NCBI GenBank assembly: GCA_020355945.1
Contig: CP070627.1
Location: forward strand, 7,278,007 to 7,287,209
Length of the DNA: 9,203 bases
Direction of reading: 5' to 3'
Source of the DNA: Candidatus Aminicenantota bacterium
Lineage (GTDB): Bacteria; Acidobacteriota; Aminicenantia; UBA2199
Part shown: positions 1 to 6,283 of the stretch, piece by piece
Numbering within the stretch: position 1 is the first letter of the stretch
How the letters are laid out: every line of letters begins with the position of its first letter
Made by a program: the position numbers and the translations under genes
Notes under the pieces: generated by a model
Seen by the model: only the letters and a program-made list of their open reading frames with translations
What the model was told of the DNA's origin: nothing
Database searches by the model: none

Positions 1-617
1 ATAATCTCTTCCAGTTGAAAACTGGATACTTCCAACACCACCACAGCCTCCCCTTCCCTGGAAATACGACCCACCTGCGAAATAAGAGGCGTTCCAATGT
101 TACCGGTCAAAAAACTGTTGATACCACCGGATTTTAAAAGGTGATGCACCAGGCTGACCGTGGTGGACTTCCCATTGGTCCCGGTTACGGCAATAATAGG
201 AATACTCCCGGGAATAAAACCAAAAGCCAGTTCAATTTCCGAAATAATCACTGCTCCCTTTTCCCGGAGTTTGCTAAACCGCGGAGCCCGCCCATCCACT
301 CCCGGACTTAAAATAATCAACCCCACCCCCTGCAAACGATTAAATTGGTCTTCACCCTCCAGGAAAACCACGCCCTTTTCTTCATATCCCCGCTTCTCCA
401 CGACATCGTCCCCCCCAATGGGTGTGTCATTGAAGAGATATATTTTGCCTCCGGCGGTCAGGGGCTCTTTTTGAAAAAACCGCCCCCTGCGGTCACGAAC
501 CCCGCAAAAACTTTTTATTAAATCCTCCTCCAGGAGAAAATCCAGTACCCCTTTGCCGGTTTTACCGAAACCTACTACTGCTGTACCGCTCTTAATTATA
601 TTATTCTGCTGACTCAT
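1..617 (-). CDS. murD: UDP-N-acetylmuramoylalanine--D-glutamate ligase MurD, N-terminal part (runs off the left edge)
   Basis: MurD is a cytoplasmic ATP-dependent ligase that adds D-glutamate to UDP-MurNAc-L-Ala in peptidoglycan precursor synthesis. About 205 codons are visible. They show the N-terminal nucleotide-binding fold with GFGKTGKG (residues 16-23), the SPGV motif (104-107), the Mur ligase P-loop TGTNGKST (145-152, Lys150), then GNIG and EVSSFQLE near the window edge, which are typical of MurD rather than of MurC, MurE or MurF. The chosen start is ATG at 617-615, inside the end of murF (17-bp overlap), with GGGAG 7 nt upstream; no later ATG precedes the first conserved strand. The P-loop lies about 35 residues later than in E. 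coli MurD, mostly because of extra residues at about 35-57. The gene directly follows murF with no mraY between. The central domain's end and the C-terminal domain lie outside the window. Identity is very secure. Confidence 0.96.
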   Translation of the reverse strand, partial: MSQQNNIIKSGTAVVGFGKTGKGVLDFLLEEDLIKSFCGVRDRRGRFFQKEPLTAGGKIYLFNDTPIGGDDVVEKRGYEEKGVVFLEGEDQFNRLQGVGLIILSPGVDGRAPRFSKLREKGAVIISEIELAFGFIPGSIPIIAVTGTNGKSTTVSLVHHLLKSGGINSFLTGNIGTPLISQVGRISREGEAVVVLEVSSFQLEEI

Positions 618-2067
618 GCAAAAACTCCCGGAGTGCATTTTCCAGTTGAATCCCCCTGGACGCTTTAAATAATAAAATCCCCTCGAATTCCCGGGATCGG
701 GATTCCCATTCAAAGGCAATTTTTTTCAGGTATTTCCCCGCTTGAGAGGCCTCGGGAAATTGCTGGATGTCCTGGGCTGCAAATCCAGCCTCCAAAGCAC
801 CTTCGGCAATTTTTAATGCCCGCTTTCCCACCGTTACCAAACCATCAAACCCTAACCCCGCAAAAAACCGACCCACTTCCCGATGAAATTCCTCTTCCCC
901 TTCCCCCAATTCCAACATGTCACCAAGAACTGCCACCCGCTTACGGTTTTTCTTTCTCTTATATTCCTTATCCACCCAATCCAACGTTCGTTTCAAGGCC
1001 TCAGGGTTGGAATTGTAGGTTTCATTAATAATGGTAAACCGCCCATGACGGGTAATAACCCCACGATCAGCCAGGGGAGTAAGGGTGCTGACGGCTTCCT
1101 GGATCTCAGGATTTTTCATCCCCAGGTGCCGGACTACAATGATCGCAGCAAATAAATTTTCAATGTGAATCCGGTTAACCAGGGGAACGACAAATTCAGC
1201 TTCCCTGCCGTAAAAATCAATCACCATCCGGGTCTGATCCCTGTCTCTGCCTTTCAGCCTGGTGATGTCCTGCAAACGGATGTCATTGCCGGGATTTCGA
1301 CCAAAAAATATCTTTCGCCCCCCTTGATACAGATGCTCATACCGGGGGTCCCGGATGCGCTTCACCAGGGGCTGCGAATCTCCATTGATAAATGCAGCAT
1401 CATCAGGAGAAAGGTAATTGAGTATCTCAGCTTTACCCTGCGCCACATTATCAATCGTTTTCAAATATTCCAGGTGAACCGGGAAGACATTTAATATCAC
1501 TGCTGCATCCGGCTTAAGAATTTTCGCTAACAAGTCGATTTCACCAATGCCCGGTTCACTCATGGCCAATTCAAACACGGCAGCTTCCTCGTCACCCTTC
1601 ATATTGAGAATTGAAAAGGGCATACCAATCCAATTGTTAAAATTTTTAAAGGAGCGAAAGACCTTGCGTTTATGGGACAATAATTGATAAATAAACTCTT
1701 TAGTGGTGGTTTTGCCAGCACTCCCGGTGACTCCGATGTATTTAATGCCACGATATTTGTTTCTCACATAAGCAGCCAATTGCTGGGCAGCTTTCAAAGG
1801 GTCTTTTACCCGGATAAGCGGGATACTCAAATCAATGGGATCATAGTCAAGGGACACCACCGCACCCACCCCGTTTTTGTCGGCCAACTGCCGAACATAC
1901 CGATGACCGTCATTGGTTTCGGTTTTTAAAGCGAAAAATAGGGTCCGGTCCCGGGTGACCTGGCGGGTATCAAAATGAAAATGGGAAAAAATGGGATTTT
2001 GATTTCCCTTCACCTCCAGGGTGCCGTCAACAGCACCCACAATCTCTTTAACGTTTAATCCAGGCAT
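601..2067 (-). CDS. murF: UDP-N-acetylmuramoyl-tripeptide--D-alanyl-D-alanine ligase MurF
   Basis: MurF adds D-Ala-D-Ala to the UDP-MurNAc-tripeptide, the last cytoplasmic ligation of the precursor. The 488-residue protein has the usual three-domain layout: an N-terminal substrate domain with FDTRQV (32-37), a central ATPase domain with the P-loop GVTGSAGKTTT (112-122, Lys119), KNFNNWIGMP (141-150) and the probable carbamylated lysine in QGKAEI (Lys212), and a C-terminal domain with NETYNSNPEAL and VLGDMLELGE. The last two motifs are the MurF signature. The ATG at 2067-2065 follows GAGGG with 7 nt spacing, 13 bp after the murE stop. The 3' end overlaps murD by 17 bp, so the pair is probably translationally coupled. 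The adjacent gene in most dcw clusters, mraY, is absent here. Family identification is secure; catalytic roles are inferred from homology. Confidence 0.97.
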   Translation of the reverse strand: MPGLNVKEIVGAVDGTLEVKGNQNPIFSHFHFDTRQVTRDRTLFFALKTETNDGHRYVRQLADKNGVGAVVSLDYDPIDLSIPLIRVKDPLKAAQQLAAYVRNKYRGIKYIGVTGSAGKTTTKEFIYQLLSHKRKVFRSFKNFNNWIGMPFSILNMKGDEEAAVFELAMSEPGIGEIDLLAKILKPDAAVILNVFPVHLEYLKTIDNVAQGKAEILNYLSPDDAAFINGDSQPLVKRIRDPRYEHLYQGGRKIFFGRNPGNDIRLQDITRLKGRDRDQTRMVIDFYGREAEFVVPLVNRIHIENLFAAIIVVRHLGMKNPEIQEAVSTLTPLADRGVITRHGRFTIINETYNSNPEALKRTLDWVDKEYKRKKNRKRVAVLGDMLELGEGEEEFHREVGRFFAGLGFDGLVTVGKRALKIAEGALEAGFAAQDIQQFPEASQAGKYLKKIAFEWESRSREFEGILLFKASRGIQLENALREFLHESAE

Positions 2068-2080
2068 GAAACGACCCTCA

Positions 2081-3556
2081 TTACTCCATTTTTTTTAATA
2101 TTTTATGCACCACTTCATAGTCATCAAAGTGGATGGTCTTATCTTTGAAAATCTGGTAGTCTTCATGGCCTTTGCCGGCAATCACCACCAGGTCACCTTT
2201 ATCTGCCATATACAAAGCTTTTTCAATTGCTTTTTCCCGGTTCACCTCCACCACAAATTGTTTAAATCCAGGCGAAAACCCCCGGATAATATCATTGATA
2301 ATGTCCATTGGTTCTTCCTTCCTGGGATTATCGCTGGTCACCACGATGTAATCGGCATACTGGCAGGCCACCGTTCCCATGCGGGGCCGCTTGGTTTTAT
2401 CCCTGGAACCACCCGCCCCAAATACCAGGATGATCTTATTGGTCACAATCTCTTCCAGGGATTGAAGCAGACCTTCCAGTGCTTTGTCGGTATGGGCGTA
2501 ATCAATCAAAACGGAAAACTGATTGTTATAAGCCAGGTCCAACCGACCCTTCAACGGTTTAAACTCCCCTATGGCCCGAGAGATGGTTTCCAACGAAATC
2601 CCCTTAATAACAGCCGATGCCACTGCCGCCATAATATTGACCAGGTTTACCCGCCCCAGCAGGCTGCTTTTTATAGTGACGTTACCCTTAGGTGTCTCAA
2701 GGGTGGCCTGGATCCCTTCCATGGAAAATTTATATTTTAAGGGCCGAATATCCGCGTCTTCACAAAACCCGTAAGTTAAATATTTGCAATTGATATGTTC
2801 GAAAATTTTAGAAGCACTGGGATCATCAATGTTAATAATGGCCCAATCCTCCATGATCAATTTCTTAAACAGTATCATTTTGGAGTCCAGGTAATCTTCC
2901 ATGGTATGATGAAAATCCAGGTGATCGCCGGAAAAGTTGGTAAAAATCCCCTGGGAGAAGTGAATACTCTCCACGCGGTGCAATTTGAGTCCCACGGATG
3001 AGGCCTCCATGACCAGGCTGCGGCAGCCTTGCTCATAAACACGGGACAAAAATTCATATATGACAATGGATTCCGGGGTGGTAAGATTGGTCTTTTCAAT
3101 CTCCTCCTTAAAAACCATGCCCAGGGTACCGATTTTTGCCGTTGGGAATTCCCGGTTGAAAATCTCATGGATCAAGGACATAACAGTGGTTTTCCCATTG
3201 GTACCGGTCACCCCTACCGCATACAGCGAATCCCATATCCGGTCATACCCGTAAAAAGCAGCCGCCATCCTGCTAAGGGCCAACCGCGTATTCTCCACCT
3301 GCACCCAGGTGACAGTAAAGGGAATTTCCGGTAACGTATCCTCCGGGTTGGTCTCAAATACAATCGAATTGGCGCCGTTGGCAATGGCGTCTCCCACAAA
3401 CGTCAACCCATTTTCTTTAAAGCCCGGTATAGCCACAAAACAATTGTTGGGCTTTATTTTTCGTGAATCCGGCTGAATCCCGGAAACCTCCCGGTGGAGG
3501 TCATCGGAACCGGATATAATATCCACGTCTTTTAATAGTTCATCTAAATAGATCAT
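2081..3556 (-). CDS. murE: UDP-N-acetylmuramoyl-L-alanyl-D-glutamate--2,6-diaminopimelate ligase MurE
   Basis: MurE adds the third stem-peptide residue to UDP-MurNAc-L-Ala-D-Glu in the cytoplasm. The 491-residue protein shows SGIQPDSRK (25-33) in the uridine-binding N-terminal domain, the P-loop VTGTNGKTT (116-124, Lys122), TTPE (159-162), GDHLDFH (210-216), a likely carbamylated Lys226, YAHTDKAL (353-360), and GKGHEDYQ (461-468) in the C-terminal domain. DNPR at 409-412 is the motif associated with meso-diaminopimelate specificity; lysine-adding enzymes carry a different sequence at this site. The most common form of the YAHT motif is YAHTPDAL, so the D-K variant here is a small oddity. The start codon overlaps the ftsI stop as ATGA and has only a weak upstream Shine-Dalgarno, suggesting coupling to ftsI translation. 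Identification is secure; the amino acid specificity is inferred from the motif. Confidence 0.97.
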   Translation of the reverse strand: MIYLDELLKDVDIISGSDDLHREVSGIQPDSRKIKPNNCFVAIPGFKENGLTFVGDAIANGANSIVFETNPEDTLPEIPFTVTWVQVENTRLALSRMAAAFYGYDRIWDSLYAVGVTGTNGKTTVMSLIHEIFNREFPTAKIGTLGMVFKEEIEKTNLTTPESIVIYEFLSRVYEQGCRSLVMEASSVGLKLHRVESIHFSQGIFTNFSGDHLDFHHTMEDYLDSKMILFKKLIMEDWAIINIDDPSASKIFEHINCKYLTYGFCEDADIRPLKYKFSMEGIQATLETPKGNVTIKSSLLGRVNLVNIMAAVASAVIKGISLETISRAIGEFKPLKGRLDLAYNNQFSVLIDYAHTDKALEGLLQSLEEIVTNKIILVFGAGGSRDKTKRPRMGTVACQYADYIVVTSDNPRKEEPMDIINDIIRGFSPGFKQFVVEVNREKAIEKALYMADKGDLVVIAGKGHEDYQIFKDKTIHFDDYEVVHKILKKME

Positions 3557-5259
3557 AATTTTATCTCATTGGTTTTATCCAATTCGGGAAATATCTTTAA
3601 ATAAATCAATAATCGTTCCGCAATGGACTTAAATAAAGGGGCAGCCACATCTGCACCATAATATTGGTCCCTGGGTTCATCGATTATCACAAACATAGTT
3701 ACCCGGGGGTGCCTGGAAGGAAAAAATCCACCAAAAGAAGATACGTATTTTATTTTTGCTTTACTTTTCTCTAGCTTTTTGGTGGTACCGGTTTTACCGG
3801 CAATGGTCATTCCTTCGATCCGGGTGGTTTTGCCGGTGCCCCGGTTCACCACTTCCTCCATTATCGCCACCATGCGAAGAACAGTGCCAGGGGAAAGTAT
3901 TTTTTTCTTCCCGGCCCGTTTCAAAACCACCCCGTCAATGCCTTTCACAATATACGGCTCCAGGAGATAACCTCCCGAAGCAATCACATTAAAGGCTCGT
4001 ATCATCTGGATAGGGGTTACGGCGATTTCGTATCCATGAGCAAGAAAAGCCACAGAAACGCCGGTCCATTTTTTTAAAGGATTTAAAATCCCTCTCTCCT
4101 CACCCGGGAGCCGGACCCCGGTTCGCGTACCAAAACCAAAACTCTTAATACCCCCAAAATATGATGCTCTTCCCAACCGCTCACCAATTTTTGCCGCCCC
4201 GATATTACTGGAGTAAATAATAATTTCCTCAAAAGTCAAACGGTTATAGGGATGATCGTCGATCACTTCCCTGTCTTTGACCTTATAAATCCCATTATAG
4301 CATTTAAACGTATGCTGGGGTGAACACAAATTTTTTTCCAGGGCAGTGGAAGCCAGGATGATCTTGAAAGTGGAACCCGGATGGTAAAGAAAGGAAATGG
4401 CTTTGTTTTTGATCACTCCCGGGGAAGTGTATTTAATATCGGAGGGGTCAAAATTGGGATAACCAGCCATTGCCAATATCGCACCGTCCCGGGTATCCAT
4501 AACAATAACCGTACCGCTTTGGGCTTTATATTTTTTTATAGTGGCTTCCAGTTCTTTTTCCACGAAAAATTGGATAGAGGAATCAATGGTGAGGTAAATA
4601 TTTTTACCGTCTACCGGTTTGGTCAGGTACTGCAGCTTAAAGGCCTTTTGCCTGGCATCCTGGACCACTTTAACTTTACAGTCTTTGCCCCGGATGGTGC
4701 GATTAAGACTGTATTCAATTCCCCACAGCCCCTGTTCGTCAATGCCCACTCCCCCAAGAATATGACACGCCGTCGCAGCCTGGGGGTAAATTCGCTTGTA
4801 TTCCTCGATAAAATCCAGGCTGGATTGCGTCTTACCGGGGGATTTTATCTTTTTTAATATTTCGTATTCCCGGTCGGATAATTTTCGTTTGATCCAGATA
4901 AATTTATCCCCCTCTTTGATGCGCTTTTTGATATCTTGTTTCTCGTTGGCGGTGAGATGAATCCTGGATCTTAAAATACGATTAAACAGCCGCAGAGAAT
5001 CTGCTTTATCCTTGCTGCTTAAAAAGGCGGATTTTGCTTTTACCGAAATGGCCAACACCTCTCCGCTGCTGTCATAAATCGTACCCCGTTTGGAATGCAA
5101 AATGAAGGTGCGATTGCTCTGGGCTCGAACTTTCGCTAAATTTTTACCGTAGTCAAATACCTGGTTCTTTACCAGCCAGGCGCCAATCAATAATACCCAC
5201 AGGCAAAAAAAGATAAAGATGACAAATACCCGCTTTCGTTCGCCGCTGTTTATCTTCAT
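3553..5259 (-). CDS. ftsI: Class B penicillin-binding protein, septal transpeptidase FtsI (PBP3-like)
   Basis: This is a DD-transpeptidase that cross-links septal peptidoglycan on the outer face of the inner membrane, anchored by one N-terminal helix. The 568-residue protein has a basic start followed by a hydrophobic segment at about 10-30. RGTIYDSSGEVLA (58-70) is the class B dimerisation-domain motif. The transpeptidase domain carries all three catalytic motifs: STFK (296-299, nucleophile Ser296), SSN (350-352) and KTGT (489-492). It ends soon after the transpeptidase domain and has no PASTA repeats, so it is FtsI-like rather than SpoVD/PBP2x-like. ATG at 5259-5257 overlaps the ftsL stop as ATGA, with AAGGAGAGGA upstream in the end of ftsL. 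The position between ftsL and murE is the classical dcw position and supports a septal rather than an elongation role. The partner FtsW would be expected further along the operon, outside the window. Confidence 0.95.
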   Translation of the reverse strand: MKINSGERKRVFVIFIFFCLWVLLIGAWLVKNQVFDYGKNLAKVRAQSNRTFILHSKRGTIYDSSGEVLAISVKAKSAFLSSKDKADSLRLFNRILRSRIHLTANEKQDIKKRIKEGDKFIWIKRKLSDREYEILKKIKSPGKTQSSLDFIEEYKRIYPQAATACHILGGVGIDEQGLWGIEYSLNRTIRGKDCKVKVVQDARQKAFKLQYLTKPVDGKNIYLTIDSSIQFFVEKELEATIKKYKAQSGTVIVMDTRDGAILAMAGYPNFDPSDIKYTSPGVIKNKAISFLYHPGSTFKIILASTALEKNLCSPQHTFKCYNGIYKVKDREVIDDHPYNRLTFEEIIIYSSNIGAAKIGERLGRASYFGGIKSFGFGTRTGVRLPGEERGILNPLKKWTGVSVAFLAHGYEIAVTPIQMIRAFNVIASGGYLLEPYIVKGIDGVVLKRAGKKKILSPGTVLRMVAIMEEVVNRGTGKTTRIEGMTIAGKTGTTKKLEKSKAKIKYVSSFGGFFPSRHPRVTMFVIIDEPRDQYYGADVAAPLFKSIAERLLIYLKIFPELDKTNEIKL

Positions 5260-5561
5260 CTTTTGTCCTCTCCTTCATAGTCAAATACCTTTATAAACTG
5301 GTCCGGCGAAGGGTATTGATACCCCAATCTTCGGGTCACGATCTTCTCCACCCGCTCTAAATTTAACAGCCGTGCCTTATGGGATTTTAATTTATCAATT
5401 TCTTCTTGCAATTGCTGTTCGTATTCTGTCAATTCCTGCAGCTCATATCCAAAATCAATGGTCTTAAGATTCAGGCTCAAATAGGTAAACAGCAGGGTAA
5501 AAGCAATCACTGTAATCAATACCAGTATGCCGTTGGGCAACTTTGCTTTTTTCGCTTTCAC
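5256..5561 (-). CDS. ftsL: Cell division protein FtsL-like, single-pass membrane protein with coiled coil
   Basis: FtsL is a small bitopic protein that, with FtsB/DivIC and FtsQ/DivIB, links the divisome to the FtsWI synthase. The product has 101 residues, typical for the family. It has a short basic cytoplasmic tail (MKAKKAK), one hydrophobic helix at about 11-31, and a Glu/Gln/Lys/Leu-rich heptad-like region at about 38-75, followed by a short polar tail. Primary sequence conservation in this family is low, so the call rests on topology, length and position directly before ftsI. The start is GTG at 5561-5559, supported by GGAGG at 5572-5568 with 6 nt spacing. The stop overlaps the ftsI start as ATGA. 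A DivIC/FtsB-type assignment cannot be fully excluded from sequence alone. The gene follows mraZ after only 30 bp; rsmH, which usually sits here, is missing. Confidence 0.85.
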   Translation of the reverse strand: MKAKKAKLPNGILVLITVIAFTLLFTYLSLNLKTIDFGYELQELTEYEQQLQEEIDKLKSHKARLLNLERVEKIVTRRLGYQYPSPDQFIKVFDYEGEDKR

Positions 5562-5591
5562 TGGAAACCTCCGTTTTCCACCTGGTGTCCA

Positions 5592-6077
5592 TCAATTGGC
5601 TGCCGCTGCCGCTTCATGGATTAACCTCGATACGGTCTGTAATTTTTCATCGCTGAATTCACCACTGAGGGATTTCTGTTTGAACAGGTCCTCATTCCAG
5701 ACCACCATATGATCGATTTCTCCAAAAATTCTCACCTGGCTGTCCAATTGACTGGTTTTTCTCAACTCCGGCGGGATCAACACCCGCCCCCGCGAGTCCA
5801 CCTCGCTTTCGTTGCCCCAGTAACTGGTCCGACTGATATACTCCTCGATCTCCGGGGACCTGACCTTTATTTTTTCAATGCTTTGCTCAATGCCCTCCCA
5901 TACTTTAAGTGGATATATCATCACCCGATCACCATTAAGAGACGTGATATAAAGCTCTTTTCCGCATTGCTCCGTCAGGATAGAGAGATACTGTGAGGGC
6001 ACCTTAATGCGTCCCCTATCGTCCACTTTCAAAACAAAACTACCTCTAAATCGCTTCGTTATCCCATTTTGTCCCAT
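5592..6077 (-). CDS. mraZ: Transcriptional regulator MraZ
   Basis: MraZ is a DNA-binding protein with two tandem SpoVT/AbrB-like domains that, in E. coli, represses its own dcw operon. From the chosen start the protein has 161 residues. FRGSF (10-14) is the usual N-terminal signature, and the two DxRGR motifs (DDRGR 19-23 and DSRGR 94-98) mark the two swapped-hairpin domains, each followed by a V/I-P strand. The reading frame stays open to an ATG at 6131, but that start and the ATG at 6089 lie upstream of or at the predicted promoter -10, and the added residues are unlike the family. ATG at 6077-6075 is therefore preferred, although it lacks a clear Shine-Dalgarno and would give a leader of only about 5 nt. 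The first gene of the dcw cluster is normally followed by rsmH; here ftsL follows directly. Three TGGG repeats overlapping the start suggest autoregulation. Confidence 0.93.
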   Translation of the reverse strand: MGQNGITKRFRGSFVLKVDDRGRIKVPSQYLSILTEQCGKELYITSLNGDRVMIYPLKVWEGIEQSIEKIKVRSPEIEEYISRTSYWGNESEVDSRGRVLIPPELRKTSQLDSQVRIFGEIDHMVVWNEDLFKQKSLSGEFSDEKLQTVSRLIHEAAAAAN

Positions 6078-6086
6078 TTTCACCCA
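6063..6086 (-). promoter_or_regulatory. Putative MraZ operator: three TGGG repeats, 10-bp period
   Basis: Read on the minus strand, TGGG occurs at 6086-6083, 6076-6073 and 6066-6063. Each is separated by six bases, giving an exact 10-bp period. E. coli MraZ is known to bind three TGGGN direct repeats separated by 5 nt, which is the same geometry. The middle repeat contains the G of the preferred mraZ ATG, and the third lies inside the coding sequence, so bound MraZ would cover the transcription start and the first codons. No fourth repeat is seen on either side. The assignment is by motif match and is untested. Confidence 0.8.
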
Positions 6087-6089
6087 CAT

Positions 6090-6119
6090 ATAATAATATA
6101 TATTACTAGAGAAAGTCAA
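6090..6119 (-). promoter_or_regulatory. Predicted sigma70-type promoter of mraZ/dcw cluster
   Basis: On the minus strand TTGACT (6119-6114) is followed by an 18-bp spacer and TATTAT (6095-6090), each matching the consensus hexamers at five of six positions. The initiating base would fall near 6083, about 5 nt before the preferred mraZ ATG and within the first TGGG repeat. The surrounding sequence is very A/T-rich, so other -10 registers one or two bases away are possible. Confidence 0.6.
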
Positions 6120-6129
6120 CAGGAAAACC

Positions 6130-6158
6130 AAAAAAAAATATTTTTTTTTATTTTTTTT
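6130..6158. other. Long A/T homopolymer palindrome in the divergent control region
   Basis: The plus strand reads A9-TA-T9 (6130-6149), a perfect 20-bp palindrome, followed by A and T8. It lies just upstream of the mraZ -35 hexamer. Such tracts are usually rigid and nucleosome-free-like in behaviour and can act as UP elements or binding sites for nucleoid proteins; that role is inferred only. It could also form an A/T hairpin, but without any GC stem it is not a convincing terminator. Confidence 0.5.
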
Positions 6159-6177
6159 CGCTCATAAGAATTTTAGG

Positions 6178-6200
6178 AAAAAAATAAAAAAATAAAAAAA
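6178..6200 (+). promoter_or_regulatory. A7-T-A7-T-A7 tract, likely UP element of the nrdJ promoter
   Basis: Three runs of exactly seven A are separated by single T residues, giving an 8-bp period, flanked by GG on each side. The tract ends three bases before the nrdJ -35 hexamer, which is where the RNA polymerase alpha C-terminal domain contacts UP elements. This suggests a strong basal promoter. The role is inferred from position and composition. Confidence 0.55.
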
Positions 6201-6203
6201 GGC

Positions 6204-6232
6204 TTGACACACCAGATATAGTGTTTTAGAAT
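6204..6232 (+). promoter_or_regulatory. Predicted strong sigma70-type promoter of nrdJ
   Basis: A perfect TTGACA (6204-6209) is separated by the optimal 17 bp from TAGAAT (6227-6232), which matches five of six -10 positions. Transcription would start near 6239, giving a leader of roughly 45 nt. That leader is too short for a cobalamin riboswitch, although the product needs adenosylcobalamin. Confidence 0.75.
6209..6224 (+). promoter_or_regulatory. NrdR box within the nrdJ promoter
   Basis: The 16-base site ACACCAGATATAGTGT matches the described NrdR consensus (acaCwAtATaTwGtgt) at 14 of 16 positions, with both outer ACAC/GTGT arms intact. It starts on the last base of the -35 hexamer and ends just before the -10, so bound NrdR would block polymerase. 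NrdR is the zinc-ribbon/ATP-cone repressor of ribonucleotide reductase genes. Its own gene is not in this window. Confidence 0.8.
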
Positions 6233-6238
6233 TAGAAG

Positions 6239-6254
6239 TCACTAAATACAAAAT
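6239..6254 (+). promoter_or_regulatory. Possible degenerate second NrdR box
   Basis: NrdR boxes usually occur in pairs about three helical turns apart. Beginning 30 bp after the first box, the sequence matches the NrdR consensus at 10 of 16 positions, with a good left half (CACTAAATA) and a poor right half. The spacing is close to the usual 31-32 bp. The match is weak in A/T-rich DNA and may be chance. Confidence 0.3.
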
Positions 6255-6267
6255 ACAAAAGGTGTAT

Positions 6268-6274
6268 AAAGGAG
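6268..6274 (+). promoter_or_regulatory. Ribosome binding site of nrdJ
   Basis: AAAGGAG lies 9 nt before the ATG at 6284-6286. It is a near-perfect Shine-Dalgarno sequence and fixes the nrdJ start, since no other in-frame start codon with a comparable site is nearby. Confidence 0.85.
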
Positions 6275-6283
6275 AATGTAATA

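Noticed and set aside
2105..2740. Plus-strand open frame of 211 codons inside murE
   Set aside because: It lies fully antisense to a well-conserved murE, has a low-complexity His/Phe-rich translation with no family resemblance, and lacks a convincing ribosome binding site.
6078..6131. N-terminal extension of MraZ beginning at ATG 6131
   Set aside because: The extra 18 residues do not resemble MraZ, are encoded by A/T-rich promoter DNA, and start upstream of the predicted transcription start. The family signature FRGSF lies shortly after the ATG at 6077.
6233..6283. Cobalamin riboswitch in the nrdJ leader
   Set aside because: The leader is only about 45 nt and A-rich, far shorter than a B12 riboswitch, and contains no B12-box-like sequence.
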